Assembly: GCA_018398765.1 (NCBI GenBank)
Contig: JAHBMJ010005845.1
Coordinates: forward strand, 1 to 64,000
DNA from: Chromera velia
Taxonomy: Eukaryota; Sar; Chromeraceae
Direction: 5' to 3'
DNA: 64,000 bases
Both the position numbers and the translations under genes were made by a program. Positions within the stretch are counted from its first letter, which is position 1. Every line of letters starts with the position of its first letter. Under the pieces are notes generated by a model. That model saw only the letters and a list, made by a program, of their open reading frames with translations, had not been told where the DNA came from and did no database searches. Below are positions 1 to 10,933 of the stretch, piece by piece.

Positions 1-4
1 CCCC

Positions 5-8
<4 letters not shown>

Positions 9-44
<36 letters not shown>
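9..44. repeat. (CT)n microsatellite
   Basis: Uninterrupted CT dinucleotide run at the left edge of the window. Confidence 0.95.
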
Positions 45-48
<4 letters not shown>

Positions 49-2069
49 CTCTGCCATTTTCGTCTTCACACCCCTACCTGCCTTCCGGATTCGGCGTTTT
101 TCTTCACAGGCAATTTGCTCCTCTGCATCTGTGGGAGAGAGAACCTGAACATGCACCAGACCTGACAGACGTCGTGGGCATTCTCTCCGTCTACTTCATT
201 TTTCTTGCCAGTCTCCCCCCCCTCGAGTTTTCCCGTTTTGTTCATCGAAATGTTCTGCCCATCAAATGAATCAATCCCCCCTGCTGCAGATCTTCGAGGG
301 CGTCCTTGACAGCCTGCCTGCCAAGTGATTTGATTGTTCGGTGGATTGGTGAGGGGAGAGAAGGGCCACTCGCGGGAGAAAGAGGGAGACGATGCCGAAC
401 GTCTCTCCGTCTGGCGGTCAGACGATCCACTTTGGGCAGAACAGAATCGTCCATTTTTATGCATCGGTATGCGTGTGTGCGTTTTTTTGGTCTTTTTGCG
501 GCAATTTACGCCCTCCCTGTATTTTAATTCGGCATCTTCGGGATGCTCTCCTGAGTATGGATTGTTGGCGTAGGCAAGGAGTCTCGTGGGTTTGGTGGCT
601 TATTTTGGAGTGGGGGCGCGAATTATACCCGACAACAGTATGCTACACAGTCCGTCCACTACTCTCGGTCCTTCTCTTGTGCATGGGCAGAGAGTACGCA
701 TTCCGGATACCAGGTGTTTCCTGTAACGATCTGTAACGGAAGAAAATTGAATGCTCAAGTCAAGGCCCAAGTTGTTATTCAAGACTCCTGACCGATCGAG
801 GCTACTGACTGAAACTTCCCATTTTGCTATCGCCAGAATATCGCGCGGTCATGTAAACAGGAATGTGTACCCTGCACGTACTTAAGCACGTACGTCAGAA
901 ATTTGACTCTAGATTTATGTATGAGATTTTGACCCAAGATGTTTTCATATTTCATGGGATTTTAATATTCTATTTTTTTTTCAATTATATAGACATTTGT
1001 TTTTAACATATAATGATAGAAAAACTAAGAAAAACAAAATTGATTTTAAACTTATGCATCCATAGAACTATGGATCGGGACATAGTACAGACGGAAGGAA
1101 GGTCAAGAGTGAGGCGGACGTGCTAGGTAGTAGGAACGGATCTAAAATGCGCTTCCCCCTAGTACCGACATAATAGCAAACTAGTGAGCCGATCTTTCTT
1201 GTGAAGGAGAGAGTATTAGTAGGAGCATGAAGCCTCTGGAAGCTTGCAAGGCTAGCTACAAGGGATATCTTGTTTGTTCATTGAGTTGTTAAGTAATTAA
1301 ATTTAATTCAGTTTTCCCCCAAACTTGTTTTAGATCTGGGCTATCCTCCTAGTTATTATTTAGTTTTAAATTGATGTTGTTTGAACAAACTGCGCACTCC
1401 CTATAAAACTTTTATTAAATATGAGTAAATATGAGTAAATATTGTAATAATTTTAAAATATAACACAAATATAAGTAAAATATGAACAATTTTTTTTTGT
1501 GAACTATAAAGCATAAACTTAAGAGCTCAAAAGTGGTTTGTATGGCTCAGTTTTGATCCGAAAACACGTTTAGCTATCCAGATTGGCCATATACAATATA
1601 AAAAGAATTTTAGAGCCCGATAAATTTTTTAGTGAATCAACTCGTGAATGCCTATTCACTATTTTTTTCTTAAGTAATTTTTCATAACTAAATTATGACT
1701 AAATATAACTAAACTTAAAATATTTTTTTAAACATATTTTTAGATAAAAGATGCTACATGAGTCTGTTAATGACCATCTCCAACAAGAGAAGTATTTTAT
1801 GATTTTTTAAAAAATGGCACACTCCTTATACATGCAAACATATAAACATATGAAAAAACATATATATGTATATATTGGGCCTGCCCGTCGACGACGACGT
1901 CGCGACCGGGACCGGGGCGCGCACGTGAGCATGACCCGTGGATGCCAGGGCCCGCTGCACGCAGTGTTCTATGCAGTGTGTACAGTGAAAGACCCCGGCA
2001 TGCATGATCCACACCACAAAGGCCACTCATGCAGACAAAGATAAAATTTCATAAAAATGATATTATTTA
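45..2069. other. Gene-free, AT-rich left flank
   Basis: No convincing coding frame is seen. From about 900 to 1800 the DNA is strongly AT-rich with A/T homopolymers. A segment at about 1399-1430 is a near-match, inverted, to 16597-16628, which suggests that both belong to one older AT-rich element into which the two LTR retrotransposons inserted. The GC-rich stretch 1880-2000 has only short frames on both strands and nothing recognisable. Confidence 0.6.
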
Positions 2070-2346
2070 TGTGACGTGAATGCTCGTAACTACGCCGCCT
2101 CTAAGCGTTGGCGTGGGCCGGTCGGTAGCGTTAAGAGAACGCATAAGCCTGCCTTGCGGGACCGAGCGGAAGCGCGCGCGCATGTAGCCACTCCAATCAA
2201 TATAATTTCAGGATGGCATGTATTCATCGCATTCAGATTGACCATCAGAAGAACCGGACTTTGAAGTAGGACTTCGAGGGAACGCTTCTAGGAACAGACC
2301 TTCTAATCTGTTATCTGAGCCTCGTGCTAGCTATGATTACGTTTCA
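2070..2346 (+). repeat. 5' LTR of the Gypsy element
   Basis: 277 bp starting tgtgac and ending gtttca; it aligns without gaps to 9739-10015. In an intact element it would carry the promoter and polyadenylation signals; no clear TATA box was identified. No standard tRNA-complementary primer site beginning TGG follows the LTR. Confidence 0.95.
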
Positions 2347-2382
2347 TGTGCTAGCAGGGCCTCGTTCGGCAAGGGCCGAGAA

Positions 2383-2404
2383 GCTTCTGAGTGGAGTCAG
2401 AAGC
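2383..2404 (+). other. Perfect 8-bp hairpin just inside the 5' LTR
   Basis: gcttctga at 2383-2390 and tcagaagc at 2397-2404 are exact reverse complements separated by six bases. The hairpin lies 37 bases after the LTR, in the leader where primer binding and packaging signals normally sit. Its role is not known from sequence. Confidence 0.6.
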
Positions 2405-2458
2405 GCAGATTAAAGTATTTTAACATGTTGACAGACTGAGGTTGAGAGATCGTAAGAG

Positions 2459-3382
2459 ATGGACCTGGTAGGAAACCCCCAGGCCCAGGCTGCACTCCAA
2501 GAACGGTTTGAACAACTTTTGAACCGAGTGCAGCAGCTATCGGTGATTGCGGAACACCAACAGCAGGAAATTGCTGAGTTGAAAGCCCAGTTAGGACATC
2601 AGAGTTCTCTTGCTCAGTCTTCCTTCCAGAGCCATTCTGGCGATGTTTCGCATCCCTCTCCGCCTCCCAGTGTGAAGCCTAAGAAGCCTGAAATCTTTTC
2701 GAAGAAGGCCGAGGATGTGGACACGTGGATTGCTTTGTGGCAGAACCTGTACCACATCACGAAGACCCCTCCAGAGGAGCAGGCCCCCATCGCAGTGACT
2801 TATCTCTCGCCGACCCTCCAGGTGAAGCTGGCAGAGGAGGCCAGGGCAGAAGGAATCCCCATCACGTCGTTGGAAGGACTGAAGGAGGCGTTGTACCACA
2901 GCTTCCCAGACCCCAACGTCCAGGAAACCCTCCGATCCGAGATTAGACAGATCTGTGCGAAGAAGGGGGTATGGGATTACACGGACGAGTTCAGGGGGAT
3001 CGCGCGCCGGTTGACGGACGTGACTCAGACGGATTTGATGTACGACTACAAGGCAGGTCTCCCCAAAGCGGTGTCCGATAAGATCGGACGGGTTCACCCC
3101 AAACCAGACACATTGCCGAAGCTGATCACAGAAGCACTGAAAGCAGAGAAGAGAGTTGCGGGGGGGAACAGAGGAAACCATTGGAACTATGGGCAGTCAA
3201 ATGGGGGGCAAAAGAAGAACGGAGAACCAGTCCCCATGGACCTGAATGCTCTCTCTCGAGCCGAGAAGCAGCAGCTAAGAAGAGAAGGCCGTTGTTACTT
3301 GTGCAGAGAGAGGGGGCACATTCAGTTTGACTGCCCGGGCCCCCGCAGCAGCCAACCCAGTGGCGGCAGGAGGAATGATTAG
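2459..3382 (+). CDS. gag: Gypsy gag polyprotein
   Basis: A 307-residue frame starting at ATG 2459 and ending at TAG 3380. It opens with a Q/E-rich, probably coiled-coil segment (residues 10-45), followed by a retrotransposon gag capsid-like region (about 80-230) with the usual W, F and R spacing, and ends with a CCHC zinc knuckle (CYLCRERGHIQFDC, C-X2-C-X4-H-X4-C, near residue 280). The protein would form the virus-like particle and bind element RNA through the knuckle. Pol lies in the same frame downstream, so in an active copy expression would be as a single polyprotein or by suppression of the TAG. Here a second TAG at 3512 also separates it from pol. Identification is firm; whether 3382 is the ancestral gag end is uncertain. 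Confidence 0.9.
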   Translation: MDLVGNPQAQAALQERFEQLLNRVQQLSVIAEHQQQEIAELKAQLGHQSSLAQSSFQSHSGDVSHPSPPPSVKPKKPEIFSKKAEDVDTWIALWQNLYHITKTPPEEQAPIAVTYLSPTLQVKLAEEARAEGIPITSLEGLKEALYHSFPDPNVQETLRSEIRQICAKKGVWDYTDEFRGIARRLTDVTQTDLMYDYKAGLPKAVSDKIGRVHPKPDTLPKLITEALKAEKRVAGGNRGNHWNYGQSNGGQKKNGEPVPMDLNALSRAEKQQLRREGRCYLCRERGHIQFDCPGPRSSQPSGGRRND

Positions 3383-5575
3383 AAAAGGGGTGGAGAGAGG
3401 CAAATGATTCAGAACCAACAGTATGGGGTCCCTCTGCCCCGGGGTAACCAAAGGAGTCAGCAGCAGCAGCAGTATCCTCCTCGCAGGCAGTGGGGGGGGT
3501 ATGATCAACGATAGAACGGGCAGAGGCGACGCCAGCCTCCCTACGGTCAGGGCCGAAATTCGGGGCAGCGGCCTCCGTGGAGACGGCCAGGTATGCGTCC
3601 CGCCCGTCTCGAAGCTGAAGAGGACGAGTATGAGGATAAGTATTGGGGAGACGAGGATGAGGAGAGAGAGAGAGATGTGGATTTGAGAGATGATGCTCGA
3701 AGACACGGCGAGAGCCCAGTGAGGGCAACGGGGGAGAGAGAGGACGATGCATGGGTTACCCATGGGAGAAGACCCAACGTTCTCCATTGTAATCGTGTGC
3801 ACTCGTTCCCCCAACGCTTGCCGGAGTCCAGAAACGGGGAAGCGCATGAGACCCACCACTTGAGGTCAACCGCAGCACCCCTTCAGAGAGAGCCTCTGAG
3901 GGAAAGTGACGGCCCTCAAAGGCCGCCAGGTACTCAGCTTCCCTGGTCAGTCGACCCAGTTGCCTCCGTTCCTTTCAAGAATGAATACGCTGCACCAACT
4001 TCTTTTCCCTCTGTTCCTCTGCAGCAGATAAGAACCATGAATAGCACGGCAGCACAGAAAGGACCGGCAGGCAGGCGTGAACAGCGTCTATCCCGATGCC
4101 CAGGTGATGGCAGACGTCGACCCGTTTTGATGCGCCTTCGCGGGATGGTGAACGGCACCCCTGTCATGATCCTGTTTGACCCGGGAGCAGCTCCTTCGCA
4201 TGGCCTTCCTGTCCGCAGGTTTGGGAGGCCGACTGATTGTGAGGGAGCACTTGCAGGGGACCCGTCTCACCAGGTGTCCGAGTACGTTCCCGCGGATGGG
4301 TGTCGACTGAAGATTGACGAATACGAGGATCAGGTCAGCTTCACTCTCACCGATCTCAAGAAATATGATTTGTTTCTTGGGATGCGGTGGTGTGAAGACC
4401 GTGATCCCGTTTTTCGTCCGAAAATGAAGAAATTGTGGTTCGACTTCGAAGGAAAGAGGATTCTCCTTCGAGGGGATACCACTCCTGAGAAGAAGAGTTC
4501 TCGGATAGATGGACCCATGACTGTCAGAGAGGCCACGAGAGAAGTGAGAAAAGGAGCACCTTTCTTTCTCTGCAGATTGGAAAGAATTGAGAGAGAGGAG
4601 GAAGAAAAGGAGGTTGAGAGAGAAAGGAGAGAGGAGGTGGGAGAGGTTGAAATCGACCCGAGAACTAAGGAGGGGATACAGGAAAGGAAGCCCCCCTTTT
4701 GTGAATATGAGAAAGTGATGGCATCTCCCTCCCTACACTCTGCAGCAAGGGAGATCTTGAAGGAGAACAAGGAGTTGTTCCCGGATGAGATTCCGAAGCT
4801 CCCACTCAGGAGGGGAGACCTGGACTTCAAGATTGAACTGGAGCCAGGGGCTCGGCCTCCTGCGAAGCCTCCGTATCGCCTCTCCTATGCAGAGTTGGAA
4901 GAGATGAAGAAGCAGTTGAAGGACTATGTAGACAGGGGGTTCATTCATCCTTCGACGTCCCCCTTTGGTGCGCCGGCATTCTTTGTGAAGAAGAAGGATG
5001 GCACTTTCCACATGGTGATCGACTACAGGCCTCTCAACAAGGTGACAGTGAAAGATACATTCCCACTCCCGCGTGCAGAGGAGCTGATGGAGACCCTCTT
5101 TGGAAAGAGATGGTTTACAAAGCTGGATTTGCGTCAGTTTTTCCACCAACTCCGCATTGCGATGGAAGACAGCTACAAGACGGCTTTTATCACCAGGTGT
5201 GGAACGTTTGAGTGGCTGGTGATGCCATTCGGGGTCTCAAATGCACCGCCCGTAAGCATGCGACTGATTACGCTTGCGATGCGACCTGCACTGGGCGGGT
5301 GCGTCATCGTCTTCATCAACGACATCCTTGTGTATAGCCGGACACTGGCACAGCATGTGAAGGACGTCAAGTGGGTACTGGATCTCTTGAGAGCGAACAA
5401 TCTCTACGTCAAGATCAAAAAGTGCGAGTTCTTCACCAACAGCACCCACTTCCTGGGGTTTGTCATCGACGCGAAGGGCATCATGCCCGAACGCCTGAAA
5501 CTCGAGCTGATCCGAGACTGGCCGGATCCAAAGGACCTACATGAGCTACGAATCTTTCTCAGGGCAGCCAATTAG
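3383..5575 (+). pseudogene. pol: Gypsy pol, first part: protease and reverse transcriptase
   Basis: The frame continues from gag past TAG 3380 and TAG 3512; the longest open part runs 3593-5575 (660 residues). An acidic linker (residues 1-60) precedes an aspartic protease region whose D-S/T-G-A signature is read as FDPGAA (Asp codon 4178), so the Ser/Thr is replaced by Pro. The reverse transcriptase spans roughly residues 400-650: FVKKKDGTF, DYRPLNKVT, FTKLDLRQFF, MPFGVSNAP and FINDILVYS. The last should read F/Y-x-D-D; the first catalytic Asp is Asn (AAC at 5318-5320), which should abolish polymerase activity. TAG 5573 interrupts the conserved AN(Y)-R-F segment after the reverse transcriptase. 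The family is certain; the enzyme is predicted to be dead. Confidence 0.9.
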
Positions 5576-8263
5576 GTTCGGAAGTTTGTGAGAGGTTTTG
5601 CGTCGATCGCGCAGCCCCTGACGAAGGCGTTAAAGAAGGGAATGAAGTTCAAGTAGACGGAGGAGATGAAGACAGCCTTCTGCTCACTGAAGGAGGCGAT
5701 TATCAACATCACCTCCCTATACATCCCCGATCCTGAACGCCCATTTGAGATTTTCGGGGACGTGTCTGAGCAGAAGAATGCACTCGGAGGTGCATTGATG
5801 CAGCAGGACCCATGTGTTGGTTGGCTCCGTCCGGTGGCCTTCGCATCGAGAACGCTGACGAAGGAGGAGAGGAACTATCCCATCAGAGAGAAGGAGTTGC
5901 TTGCTGCCATCTTTCTCCTCAAACACTGGCGCCCGTACGTCAGTGAGACGACGACAGTATGGACAGACCATGAGAGCCTCAAGACACTCGACTTGACAGC
6001 ATTTTACGCAGAGGCTCGAGGACGTGTGAGGAGATGGATGTCTTTCTTGCAGGAGCTGGGGGTGAAACTGAAGTACCTCCCAGGTGCAAAGAACACACTC
6101 GCCGACGCCTTGTCTCGGCATCCCCCTTCAGAGAAAGCACATGCAGCAATGGGTTGTGAAATTTGTTTGCAGACGAGCAGCAGCCTCCTCCCAGATGAAG
6201 AGTTTCTCCAGAAAGTCAAAGATGGTTACCGAGAAGACAAGTTCTTTCGAGATGCCCTGTTCTTTCTATCTCCGCGTGCTGAGGGACAGAAGCGAGAGGA
6301 GCCGCCGCCTTTTTTGCGCTTTCGACTGTCACATATGGAGATGAGAGACGGACTTCTCTACTACAAGAACAGGTTGGCCATCCCTACGAAGAAATTGCAG
6401 AGAAATCTGATCTTTGAGTGCCACGACGTTCCAGGCGCGGGATATTTGGCGATTGAGAAAACCTACCTGCGACTGATTGAAGACTTTTACTGGCCAAACA
6501 TGTTCTTTTCAGTTGCCGCCTATGTTCCTCGCTGCGACGCGTGCCTCCGGAACAAGCAGGCGAATCAGAAGCCCTTCGGACTTTTGCAACCCTTGCCTGT
6601 TCCTGCTCAGCCTTACGATTCGGTCTCGATGGATTTTGTCTGTGCCCTCCCATGTGTATACTTTCAAGGTGAGTGGGTGGNGTCTGAGCAGAAGAATGCA
6701 CTCGGAGGTGCATTGATGCAGCAGGACCCATGTGTTGGTTGGCTCCGTCCGGTGGCCTTCGCATCGAGAACGCTGACGAAGGAGGAGAGGAACTATCCCA
6801 TCAGAGAGAAGGAGTTGCTTGCTGCCATCTTTCTCCTCAAACACTGGCGCCCGTACGTCAGTGAGACGACGACAGTATGGACAGACCATGAGAGCCTCAA
6901 GACACTCGACTTGACAGCATTTTACGCAGAGGCTCGAGGACGTGTGAGGAGATGGATGTCTTTCTTGCAGGAGCTGGGGGTGAAACTGAAGTACCTCCCA
7001 GGTGCAAAGAACACACTCGCCGACGCCTTGTCTCGGCATCCCCCTTCAGAGAAAGCACATGCAGCAATGGGTTGTGAAATTTGTTTGCAGACGAGCAGCA
7101 GCCTCCTCCCAGATGAAGAGTTTCTCCAGAAAGTCAAAGATGGTTACCGAGAAGACAAGTTCTTTCGAGATGCCCTGTTCTTTCTATCTCCGCGTGCTGA
7201 GGGACAGAAGCGAGAGGAGCCGCCGCCTTTTTTGCGCTTTCGACTGTCACATATGGAGATGAGAGACGGACTTCTCTACTACAAGAACAGGTTGGCCATC
7301 CCTACGAAGAAATTGCAGAGAAATCTGATCTTTGAGTGCCACGACGTTCCAGGCGCGGGATATTTGGCGATTGAGAAAACCTACCTGCGACTGATTGAAG
7401 ACTTTTACTGGCCAAACATGTTCTTTTCAGTTGCCGCCTATGTTCCTCGCTGCGACGCGTGCCTCCGGAACAAGCAGGCGAATCAGAAGCCCTTCGGACT
7501 TTTGCAACCCTTGCCTGTTCCTGCTCAGCCTTACGATTCGGTCTCGATGGATTTTGTCTGTGCCCTCCCATGTGTATACTTTCAAGGTGAGTGGGTGGAC
7601 TCAGTTCTGACTGTGGTTGATCGTTTGTTCAAGAGACCGCACTGGATTCCGTGTGCGATGACGATCACTGCAGAAGGAGCAGCGCACCTCTTTTATGATC
7701 ATATTGTCTGCTCCCACGGTCTCCCATTGGAGATTGTGTCAGATCGAGACCCAAGGTGGATAGCGGAGTTCTGGAGAGGACTGCATAAACTGGCAGGGAC
7801 CTGCCTGATGATGTCATCATCCGGGCATCCTCAGACGGATGGGCAGAGCGAGATTTACAACCGAACGCTGGAGACAATGTTGCGATGTTTTTGTGGAGAT
7901 CATCAATCCGAATGGCCCAAGCTTCTGCCATCGCTTGAGTTTGCATGCATCTCAAGTACACACTCGGGTTTGAAGGCAACACCGCATACAGTTCTTTACG
8001 GCTTTGAAGCAAGGACTTTCCCGTCTCTACTGGTTGCAGGACGCACAGCGACGGTAGCGGAAGACTTTCATCTGCGCCGTCAGGCCCTCCTTGAAGAGGT
8101 GAAGGAGCGACTTGAGAGAGCGAATGAAGAGGCAAAGAGGAAGGCCGACCAGAAGAGAAGGGAAGCGACTTTCGTTCCAGGAGACTGGGTGCTAGTGCAC
8201 CGGAAATTTTTCGAGAGTGAGCATCTTCCTTCCGAACGGAAAGCCAAGCTGAGTCACATTTGA
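5576..8263 (+). pseudogene. pol: Gypsy pol, second part: RNase H and integrase
   Basis: Same frame as the first part, continuing past TAG 5573 and TAG 5654 (the second falls where F-x-W-T is expected, so TGG to TAG is likely). RNase H is recognised by IFGDVSEQKNALGG, the later TDHESLK and the ALSRHP end. The zinc-binding domain reads ECHD..GAGYLAIEKT..RCDACLRNK: the second His of HHCC (normally GH) is Tyr (TAT 7361). The integrase core keeps its triad: Asp 7550 (SMDFV), Asp 7742 (VSDRD) and Glu 7850 (DGQSEIYN). As assembled, RNase H and the zinc domain occur twice (5764-6680 and 6682-7598) around an N, which is almost certainly artificial. The frame stops at TGA 8261 before the GPF module. 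Confidence 0.9.
5764..7598 (+). repeat. 917-bp exact tandem duplication around a single N
   Basis: Sequence 5764-6680 recurs at 6682-7598 without a difference that I could see, separated by one N at 6681. With the N the period is 918 bp, which keeps the pol frame and so hides the duplication in a translation. A perfect duplication inside an element whose LTRs have diverged by about 3 percent, meeting at a one-base gap, is the usual trace of two contig ends placed side by side without merging their overlap. Confidence 0.9.
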
Positions 8264-8603
8264 TATGGGCCGTTCGAGATTGATAAGAAGGTGGGGGGAG
8301 GTGAGTTATGAGCTCATGTTCCCCGCTGGAGTCAGGAAGTATCCAGTTGTCCACATCTCTTACATGAAGGCGTACCCTGTCTTTCCCGAAGACCCTCCAC
8401 CCCGTGTTCTTTTGCCAAGATTCGAGGAGGCAGAGTGGGAGGTCGATAGGGTCGTTGACATGCGAGGGAAAGGAAGGACGCTGGAGTATCGTGTGGTTTG
8501 GAAGGGATACTCGGAGACTGAAGCAACTTGGGAGCCGCCTGAGAACCTCAAGAACGCGAAGGACGCGATCAAGGCCTTCAAGGAGCTCCGCAGACTTCGA
8601 TGA
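8264..8603 (+). pseudogene. Gypsy integrase tail: GPY/F module and chromodomain
   Basis: The GPF-EIDKK start of the module is in the pol frame at 8264-8290; a run of six G near 8293-8298 then shifts the frame, and the rest (GEVSYEL...) reads in the next frame to TGA 8601. One extra G would explain the shift. The end holds a chromodomain with the expected pattern: W-E-V-D-R-V-V-D, L-E-Y-R-V-V-W-K-G-Y and A-T-W-E-P-P-E-N-L (about 8430-8560). Chromodomains in chromoviruses bind modified histone H3 and steer integration to heterochromatin. This short frame would not be translated alone. Confidence 0.85.
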
Positions 8604-9738
8604 CGAAGAAGGAGATAGGGAAAGAAACAAGGGTGTCATGGGAACATTCATGTTTGTCTCTTTCTCTTTGTGTTGCTCTTGTCATCTGCTTTGCTCTCGT
8701 CAATCCATCCTTCCTCACCCTTTTCCTTGACTTTCTTGCGCCTTGCTGCTTAGAAAAAGAAAGAAAGAAAAAAAGAATGAATGAATGAATGAAAGAACAA
8801 TTAAATTAATGAATGAATGAATGAATGAAAGAAAGAGAATGAAGGGTGGAAGAAGAAGAAATGAAAGGCTTAGCGAACGAAAGGTGGAACAAGAAAGAAT
8901 GAAAACAAGGGAAAGGTGGAAAAAGAAAGAAAGAAAAGGAAATATAGACAACAGCTTGAGAAGTTGCTAACGCACTTCTCCCGTGAGGAGGGAGAGGTAT
9001 ACACTGATTGACGCACTGACATACTGATTGATACACTGACACACTGACGCTGAATGGAACAACTCGAGGACACTTCCTCTCATGTTTTTCTATCTCTCTT
9101 TATTTTTCTTTTAATGCATCTCGATACAGATTCTTTTTTCTGTGTCTTGATTCTTATCTTCTCATGCACATTTGATCTCTCTATGTATTCTTGCGTACCT
9201 CGTCTCTGAAGCGAGTTGACATGTGCATTCGCAGGATCTCTTTGTCTTTTCCGACTGTGAAAGTGTTTCTGGTGTTTTCTCCCTGATGCATGCCGAACCA
9301 GAACCACTTTGCAGGAGGAGAGCTCCACTGCGTAGACACCGTTTCTTGAGTGCCTGTGGTGTCGTCATTTATTGTTTGCAGAGTGAGTGGATGGATGATG
9401 AGTGAAAGTGTATGACTGGCTGTGGGGCGATCTTTATATGAGCTCATATGCAGGGACAGATTCCTGAAGCTTCTTGTGGTGATTGATCGCTTGCACGCAC
9501 CGTCATCCCGTTCTTGTTTGCTTGAGGCAGCGATGTTCAAGATGAATGGTTGGCACTCTACGCACACGCTTATGGAAGTGTCCAACAACCCGTGTCGGTC
9601 ATTGCATACCGACTTCTTGTGTGATTCGAATCTGATGCGAGGGAGAAAGGAAAGAGCATCAAGGAGAAATGAAGCGATTGAAATTGAGTACGAGATCTGA
9701 GATCGTGTGTGGACACACGCCTTGGGAGGATGGGCATG
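8604..9738 (+). other. Gypsy 3' non-coding region
   Basis: Lies between the end of pol and the 3' LTR. It contains GAAT/GAAA-type simple repeats (about 8755-8935) and no credible coding frame. The purine-rich stretch 9723-9734 (tgggaggatggg) just before the LTR is a reasonable polypurine tract candidate. Confidence 0.6.
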
Positions 9739-10015
9739 TGTGACATGAATGCTTGTAGCCGCACCGCCTCTAAGCGTTGGCGTGGGCCGGTCGGTGGCGT
9801 TGAGAGAACGCATAAGCCTGCCTTGCGGGACCGAGCGGAAGCGCGCGCGCATGTAGCCACTCCAATCAATATAATTTCAGGATGGCATGTATTCATCGCA
9901 TTCAGATTGACCATCAGAAGAACCGGACTTTGAAGTAGGACTTCGAGGGAACGCTTTTAGGAACAGACCTTCTAATCTGTTATCTGAGCCTCGTGCTAGC
10001 TATGATTACGTTTCA
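9739..10015 (+). repeat. 3' LTR of the Gypsy element
   Basis: 277 bp, TG to CA, matching 2070-2346 with about nine substitutions, all transitions; several are in CG context and two are TG to TA. Confidence 0.95.
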
Positions 10016-10416
10016 ATTTACTCAATATTTTATTTTACACGCTCTAAGTCGATGCACTATATGAATTAAAAGCTCCAGTCTTCATAAATTGCCCCAGAAA
10101 CGTCCTAAAAGTTATAATTCTTTTATAAAAAAATGTTTTTCAAAATATGACAAAATATGAGGGAAATTAGTGACAAAATTCACTTTAAAAAAAAGACTAA
10201 AATATGACTATTCACTAGTTTTTTTTCATCATTTTTTTTCTCATAAAATATATTAATTGAATGAATAGGAGTTAGTTCATTCAATTTGTGGGTATTTGTA
10301 GACTTGTGTAGCATTTTTTGTTTGTCCATGTACAATATATACAAAAAAATATAAACCCATAAAAAAAAAGTAAAATATGACAAAAATATGATTTTTTTGT
10401 AATATTTTATAATATT
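10016..10416. other. AT-rich spacer between the two LTR elements
   Basis: Non-coding, rich in aaatatga-type words. It resembles the DNA right of the Copia element (16593-16680) and the left flank of the Gypsy element, so all three are probably parts of one AT-rich host segment split by the two insertions. Confidence 0.5.
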
Positions 10417-10875
10417 TGTGACGGTAAACATTACTTAGAACAGACTAGAACAGTCAGGTAACAAAAATGGGTAACGCTCAAACAGCTAAACGGGAAGTCT
10501 GACCTACCGGGTCGCAGTCCTCAGTCCAGACAGGAAAATCCATTCAGTAACAATAGAGAAATTCAAGGAAACGGCAATCTAGAATTCACTTAAACGAAGA
10601 CCGCGCGTTTGATCCAATGCGCGGGACCTCGACGCTCCAAACGTGACACACAGACTGATCAGACTGCCATCTGAGGATGCTCTCTATCATAAACTGACTG
10701 AGCAGACCGAGCCTTCGTACAGCCTCACTATTCGATCAAGGAGTCAGACGCTAATGCACTCAAACATGCGTTCACGCAGCTCGCAATACTCTTCACTCGC
10801 GCAGATGGCTGGCACGCTTGCAGAACGCTCGGCGCCCACCTGATGCACGCTTGGATGTATGCGTTTACTCTCACA
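10417..10875 (-). repeat. 3' LTR of the Copia element (left copy)
   Basis: 459 bp from tgtgacgg to ctctcaca on the plus strand, matching 16134-16592. The adjacent internal sequence read on the minus strand (acaggaggtgatt) is a weak polypurine tract candidate. Confidence 0.95.
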
Positions 10876-10933
10876 AATCACCTCCTGTCTGAACTGAACA
10901 CAAACAAGAAGATAGACTAAAAGAGAGAAACGC

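Larger units (their letters stand above)
2070..10015 (+). mobile_element. Ty3/Gypsy chromovirus LTR retrotransposon, full length but decayed
   Basis: The element is bounded by two 277-bp direct repeats that each start TG and end CA and are flanked by a perfect 5-bp target duplication (attta at 2065-2069 and 10016-10020). Internal order is gag, protease, reverse transcriptase, RNase H, integrase, chromodomain, which is the Ty3/Gypsy order with the C-terminal chromodomain of chromoviruses. Gag and pol share one reading frame, broken by TAG at 3380, 3512, 5573 and 5654 and by TGA at 8261; a frameshift follows in a G run near 8293-8298. By eye the LTRs differ at about nine positions, all transitions. 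Part of pol is duplicated around a single N at 6681, which looks like an assembly error. The copy cannot be autonomous as read. Confidence 0.95.

Noticed and set aside
2591-3859. Minus-strand frames of about 200 residues across gag
   Set aside because: Shadows of gag and pol; the plus frame has recognisable domains.
6681-6681. A genuine domain duplication in the retrotransposon
   Set aside because: Exact identity and the single N fit an assembly join better.
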